In this document: positions 42,493-45,273 of the stretch, piece by piece | Layout of the letters: each line of letters opens with the position of its first letter | Numbering within the stretch: the stretch's first letter is position 1 | Source: Flavobacterium sp. UMI-01 | GTDB lineage: Bacteria > Bacteroidota > Bacteroidia > Flavobacteriales > Flavobacteriaceae | Length of the DNA: 45,273 nt | Reading direction: 5' to 3' | Assembly: GCF_019656315.1 (NCBI RefSeq) | Contig: NZ_BPLU01000067.1 | Span: forward strand, 1-45,273 | Made by a program: the position numbers and the translations under genes | The notes under the pieces: generated by a model | Seen by the model: the letters and a program-made list of their open reading frames with translations, nothing else | Told to the model about the DNA's origin: nothing | The model's database searches: none

Positions 42493-42997
42493 AGAATTAT
42501 ACAAAGAACTGGCCACATTACTAACCGGCAAAATTGAGGCAATTGAGTGGCTCGATTTATGGAACTCTCAAGTTTACAATTTAGAGGGCGAACATCCATT
42601 TCCGGCACCTGCTTTATTTTTGGCGTTCCGTAGTAACCAAATGCAAGATGCGGGTGCAAAAATGCAAAAAGTAGAAATGCAGGTCGATGTATTTTTATTT
42701 TACGAAACTTTTTTAGACACCTATAAAGGGGCTTATAATGAGGACGGGGCGCTTGCCTTTTTAGACATTATTGACGAGGTTAATAAATTGTTACATGGCA
42801 GCACGGGAATTGGTTACAGCAATATGCGCCGTATTTCGTTTTCACCTGTAGATACGGGCGGCGCAGGTAATTTATATACTATTACTTATAAGTGTGAGCT
42901 TATCGACTATAGCGCAAGTAAAGAGTGGGAAGAGGGCGAGTTTCTAGATGTGGCTATAGAACCAAAGGAAGACAATAATTACATCATTAATCCGTAA
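42479..42997 (+). CDS. Probable tail terminator / gp37-like protein
   Basis: 172 residues. EAIEWLDLWNSQVYNLEGEH and PFPAPALFLAFRSNQ, then VDVFLFYETFLDTYKG and LYTITYKCELIDYSASKEW form an alpha/beta protein of tail-terminator type. In Mu, gp37 follows gpG. It is the last gene of the rightward operon and its end overlaps the convergent small gene by 11 bp. Confidence 0.55.
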   Translation: MQNFKELYKELATLLTGKIEAIEWLDLWNSQVYNLEGEHPFPAPALFLAFRSNQMQDAGAKMQKVEMQVDVFLFYETFLDTYKGAYNEDGALAFLDIIDEVNKLLHGSTGIGYSNMRRISFSPVDTGGAGNLYTITYKCELIDYSASKEWEEGEFLDVAIEPKEDNNYIINP

Positions 42998-43208
42998 ATA
43001 ATTCAGTTTGGTTTTGGTTAGGGTAATTTACACGGCCAAAAACAATATTTTCGACTGTTTTTGCGGCTCTGTAGTACTTTTGAGCAATCGCGTGTAAAAT
43101 GTAATCCGTGGAGTATTTTTGAACTCCATATTCGCGGATATTACTCATTTTATCAAATTCCTTTTTGATATCCTGGTGTAATCTAACGGTATTGGGTTTT
43201 ACTGCCAT
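42987..43208 (-). CDS. Small phage protein, possible DNA-binding regulator
   Basis: About 73 residues from ATG 43208 (MAVKPNTVRLHQDIKKEFDK). A further ATG at 43238 is upstream of a promoter-like box and less likely. The body is helical and basic (YGVQKYSTDYILHAIAQKYY, RAAKTVENIVFGR), like small helix-rich regulators of Bacteroidota elements; ribbon-helix-helix similarity is only suggestive. It converges on the packaging operon. Confidence 0.55.
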   Translation of the reverse strand: MAVKPNTVRLHQDIKKEFDKMSNIREYGVQKYSTDYILHAIAQKYYRAAKTVENIVFGRVNYPNQNQTELFTD

Positions 43209-43212
43209 ATCA

Positions 43213-43220
43213 CAAAAATA
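43213..43220 (-). promoter_or_regulatory. TATTTTTG -7 box before the small regulator gene
   Basis: Exact TAnnTTTG on the minus strand, ending 4 bp before the ATG at 43208, implying a very short or leaderless mRNA if used. The -33 spacing is not ideal. Confidence 0.4.
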
Positions 43221-43236
43221 GAAAACTTTATCATAC

Positions 43237-43264
43237 AAAAAAAGCCCACTTTTTCGGGTGGGCT
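43237..43264 (-). terminator. Terminator of the TPR-protein gene
   Basis: GCCCAC (43244-43249) pairs with GTGGGC (43258-43263); on the minus strand a run of seven T follows. Located just after the stop at 43277. Confidence 0.8.
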
Positions 43265-43276
43265 TATTGTTTTAAT

Positions 43277-43777
43277 TTAGGCTTTAGTTGCCTTAATCTC
43301 TTCTAATTTGTTGGCAATGTTTTTTATGTCATACTTAAGCTTCGGTTCAAGCTCCGGGGACAGCCCCACTGCCTTCTTATATGCCTCGCTTGCTTTTCGA
43401 TAGTGCGCTTCCGATTCATTTAAATATCCGGGTACTGTTTTATTAAAATGTAAAATGAATGTCGCTAATTGCTCCTCGGCTAGTCCAAGCGTTTTATAGG
43501 TTTTAGCCGTTGGCTCTTTTTGAGCTATCAGGTTCAAATCGACTATTGCGGTTTCCAGTCTTTCCTTTGGAGCGTTTGCAGTAAGTGAAGATTGCACTCT
43601 TAACCATCGAGCCTCGTTGGTGGCGTTTAGTTCGATGGCTTTCGTAGCGTTATCATAAGCTTGGCGATACATTCCAGACTCGAAAGCTTTGTTTGCTGCG
43701 GCCAAATAGCTGCTGTAATCTTGCGCCTGACTAAAAAAACCGATTAATAATGCGGTGAGTAATAATAGTTTTTTCAT
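43277..43777 (-). CDS. Secreted TPR-like protein
   Basis: 166 residues with a signal peptide (MKKLLLLTALLIGFFSQAQ). TPR-like helices: YSSYLAAANKAFESGMYRQA, YDNATKAIELNATNEARW and later EAHYRKASEAYKKAVGLSPE. Probably periplasmic, protein-protein contact role. It follows the membrane protein gene by 9 bp and ends the short leftward unit. It looks host-derived and may be a prophage cargo gene. Confidence 0.65.
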   Translation of the reverse strand: MKKLLLLTALLIGFFSQAQDYSSYLAAANKAFESGMYRQAYDNATKAIELNATNEARWLRVQSSLTANAPKERLETAIVDLNLIAQKEPTAKTYKTLGLAEEQLATFILHFNKTVPGYLNESEAHYRKASEAYKKAVGLSPELEPKLKYDIKNIANKLEEIKATKA

Positions 43778-43786
43778 TTTCCAATT

Positions 43787-44425
43787 TTAGTTTAAAGTAT
43801 ATCCTAAAGCATTGTAATACTCTAAAGTGTTTTTTATTGATTTTAATTGCTTTGCTGTAAAATTAGTTATGTGATGATAATTATCACCATTTAGCCTAAC
43901 CCTAGCTGATTTTGCTTTTGCAAGTGCCTCTACGATTTGTCTGGAACCATTGCTACTGTTTACGCTTGAGTCAAACCATTCTGTTATTCCCGTTTCGTCA
44001 TTATCTCTTTTTATGTCATCGGGCGTGAAGCTATAGGGCTTATCATCTATCAAAAATTGGAAATTTTTGATAAATAACCAATCATCTGCATGATATTGAA
44101 AAACGAATCTTAAATTGTTTTCAGAGAAATAACAATAGATTCCATTTTCGTTCCTATAACGAGCTGAGGCGATAGGTGTAATCCATTCTGTTTGTTCTTC
44201 ACTAAATTCATCTTTCTTGTGCTTAAAAAGTGGTTTTAACTCTTTAATCTTAGCACTATCTATATTAACTTTTAAATTGCCTGAGTTACTATCCATTGTG
44301 TCCACTACAATTAGCTCACTGTCGGCTTCTGAGTTTAGGTTTTTATCTTTATCATTTTTTGGCATTAACAAACCTAATAAAAGGAGTCCTACAAAGACAA
44401 TCCCGATCCATTTAATTGCTTTCAT
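43787..44425 (-). CDS. Membrane-anchored protein, unknown
   Basis: 212 residues. N-terminal anchor (AIKWIGIVFVGLLLLGLLMP, about 3-22), then a charged linker and a soluble beta-rich domain (ENNLRFVFQYHADDWLFIKN, FQFLIDDKPYSFTPDDIKRD). No family recognised. It is in a three-gene leftward unit with the Cys-rich peptide (23 bp upstream) and the TPR protein (9 bp downstream). Confidence 0.6.
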   Translation of the reverse strand: MKAIKWIGIVFVGLLLLGLLMPKNDKDKNLNSEADSELIVVDTMDSNSGNLKVNIDSAKIKELKPLFKHKKDEFSEEQTEWITPIASARYRNENGIYCYFSENNLRFVFQYHADDWLFIKNFQFLIDDKPYSFTPDDIKRDNDETGITEWFDSSVNSSNGSRQIVEALAKAKSARVRLNGDNYHHITNFTAKQLKSIKNTLEYYNALGYTLN

Positions 44426-44448
44426 AAAAATTCTTATTTTCGTTACAC

Positions 44449-44622
44449 TTATTTACAAACCCCACAGCTACCCCCATTTTTGGCACAATGACCACAATAT
44501 TTACAGTTTTTACAAGCTGAACAATTTTTTGATCCTGTACATGTAGCATCAGTTGAGTTAAAGGCATAAAATGCGCCAGTAAGTGCAATTACAATTGCCC
44601 CGATAAGTAATTTCTTTTTCAT
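44449..44622 (-). CDS. Small secreted/membrane cysteine-rich peptide
   Basis: 57 residues, ATG 44620-44622 to TAA 44449-44451. N-terminal hydrophobic segment (MKKKLLIGAIVIALTGAFYA) acts as signal or anchor. The C-terminal part has eight Cys: CTGSKNCSACKNCKYCGHC, five of which repeat as CxxC steps, then GGSCGVCK. This is a metal- or disulfide-type module. A promoter-like sequence lies directly upstream. Function unknown. Confidence 0.75.
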   Translation of the reverse strand: MKKKLLIGAIVIALTGAFYAFNSTDATCTGSKNCSACKNCKYCGHCAKNGGSCGVCK

Positions 44623-44645
44623 GATAATTGGTTTTAAAATTGGCT

Positions 44646-44679
44646 CAAATTTAATTTATTTTACAATATGTCTTACAAA
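44646..44679 (-). promoter_or_regulatory. Bacteroidota-type promoter upstream of the Cys-rich peptide
   Basis: On the minus strand TTTG (44679-44676), 22-nt spacer, TAAATTTG (44653-44646), matching the TTTG / TAnnTTTG consensus; 23 bp before the ATG at 44622. It should drive the three-gene unit 44622-43277. Confidence 0.55.
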
Positions 44680-44683
44680 TAAT

Positions 44684-45220
44684 TTAATATTTTAAATCCG
44701 TCCAGTGAATTATTTTGCCTTTAAACCAATAATTACCTGTCTCTTTTCCTTTCTTTTCAATAATATCTAAAAAGTAATTTCTGAAGTCGTTGTAATCTTC
44801 GAAGCCGTCATTTAAGGCTAAATCTCCCTGTTGAAAAGCATCTAACTGAAAGTCGTCATCACCTATATATGAATCTACTTTTGCAATAGAAATTTCTAAC
44901 ATTGAACCTCTTCGGGTCATAAATATTTCTTGAACACTAACAACAGGAATTTGAGGCGCAAACCTAAACATATTTGGTTGACGGCAATTGATAAAGAAGT
45001 CAATTATTGTTCCTGCTTCCCAAAGGTCGTTTTCGTCGAGGCGGATGGTGTGGAGTTTGGGTTTGAGTTCATTATGTTTATATGAAGGAGCTAAATATTT
45101 CATATCTATTTCAGCAATGACCTCACTTAAATCTATTGGCTTTAATGACTTCCATATTTTTTCAACAAAATAAGTGGGTTTTCCGTTGAGTTGTGTGCTA
45201 AAGGGTAGTATCATTTTCAC
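44684..45220 (-). CDS. ASCH/PUA-like domain protein (prophage)
   Basis: 178 residues. KPKLHTIRLDENDLWEAGTI and IDFFINCRQPNMFRFAPQIP, VVSVQEIFM, then LNDGFEDYNDFRNYFLDIIE and ending GKIIHWTDLKY follow the pattern of ASCH-like proteins encoded by many Bacteroidota phages. ASCH folds are PUA-related and are thought to bind RNA or modified bases. Its start lies inside the 3' end of an upstream partial frame. Confidence 0.6.
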   Translation of the reverse strand: MKMILPFSTQLNGKPTYFVEKIWKSLKPIDLSEVIAEIDMKYLAPSYKHNELKPKLHTIRLDENDLWEAGTIIDFFINCRQPNMFRFAPQIPVVSVQEIFMTRRGSMLEISIAKVDSYIGDDDFQLDAFQQGDLALNDGFEDYNDFRNYFLDIIEKKGKETGNYWFKGKIIHWTDLKY

Positions 45221-45272
45221 TTTTGATTACTTGTTCTACAATAGTTTGCCACTTATTACAAAGGGCTGTTTG
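45198..45272 (-). CDS. 3' end of an unidentified gene (continues beyond the window)
   Basis: Open frame from the right edge to TAG at 45198-45200: QTALCNKWQTIVEQVIKSEN then DTTL. It overlaps the start of the ASCH-like gene by 23 bp, as expected for a phage operon. Too short to identify. Confidence 0.4.
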   Translation of the reverse strand, partial: QTALCNKWQTIVEQVIKSENDTTL

Positions 45273-45273
45273 G

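Noticed and set aside
1..45273. tRNA or rRNA genes
   Set aside because: None recognised by eye on either strand; a dedicated RNA search was not possible.

Overview
The window looks like a Flavobacterium-type Bacteroidota chromosome carrying most of a Mu-like prophage. The organism type is inferred from AT-rich DNA, TAnnTTTG-type promoter boxes, a type IX secretion C-terminal domain, a bacillithiol (BshC) gene, and the lipoprotein/DUF721/ndk cluster that is typical of flavobacteria. Nothing in the window names a species. || Host part (1 to about 17.3 kb): the 3' end of an ISL3-like transposase; an outer-membrane beta-barrel (porin-2 type); an aldo/keto reductase; a B12-binding radical SAM protein with unusual cysteine spacing; a 2405-residue secreted repeat protein with a type-B T9SS sorting domain; bshC; ndk; a DUF721 (DciA-like) protein; a lipoprotein; and a class-C beta-lactamase-fold lipoprotein. 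|| Prophage part (about 17.3 kb to beyond the right edge): the left end is marked by two 17-bp direct repeats spaced 22 bp apart, as expected for transposase-binding end sites, followed by the terminator of the long leftward late operon. Packaging and head-entry genes run rightward (36672-42997): small terminase, large terminase, gp36-like, portal, MuF head protein, virion morphogenesis protein, putative tail terminator. Protease/scaffold, capsid, lysis, sheath, tube, chaperone, tape measure, baseplate, fibre and cargo genes run leftward (36473-17431). The two operons diverge at about 36.5 kb. To the right (42987-45273) are small regulatory or early-type genes, including a cysteine-rich peptide and an ASCH-like protein. 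The transposase (MuA/MuB) genes and the second phage end are not in the window, so the element is seen only in part. || Most interesting region (17431-19344): the very end of the late operon, the position that mom occupies in phage Mu. It holds a compact, translationally coupled cassette: a 42-residue peptide, an ABC ATPase, a GNAT/Mom-like acyltransferase domain in the -1 frame with no start codon of its own and joined to the ATPase through a run of ten A, and a formyltransferase-fold protein. The ATPase and acyltransferase together would make a COG2401-type fusion (ABC ATPase fused to acetyltransferase). I infer a DNA hypermodification or anti-restriction system with an added formyl-transfer step. 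|| The same phage appears to use A-rich -1 slippage at three places: the classic tail-chaperone site (A AAA AAG), the ATPase/GNAT junction (A10), and the portal/MuF junction (A10). The MuF protein also carries a C-terminal toxin-like domain.
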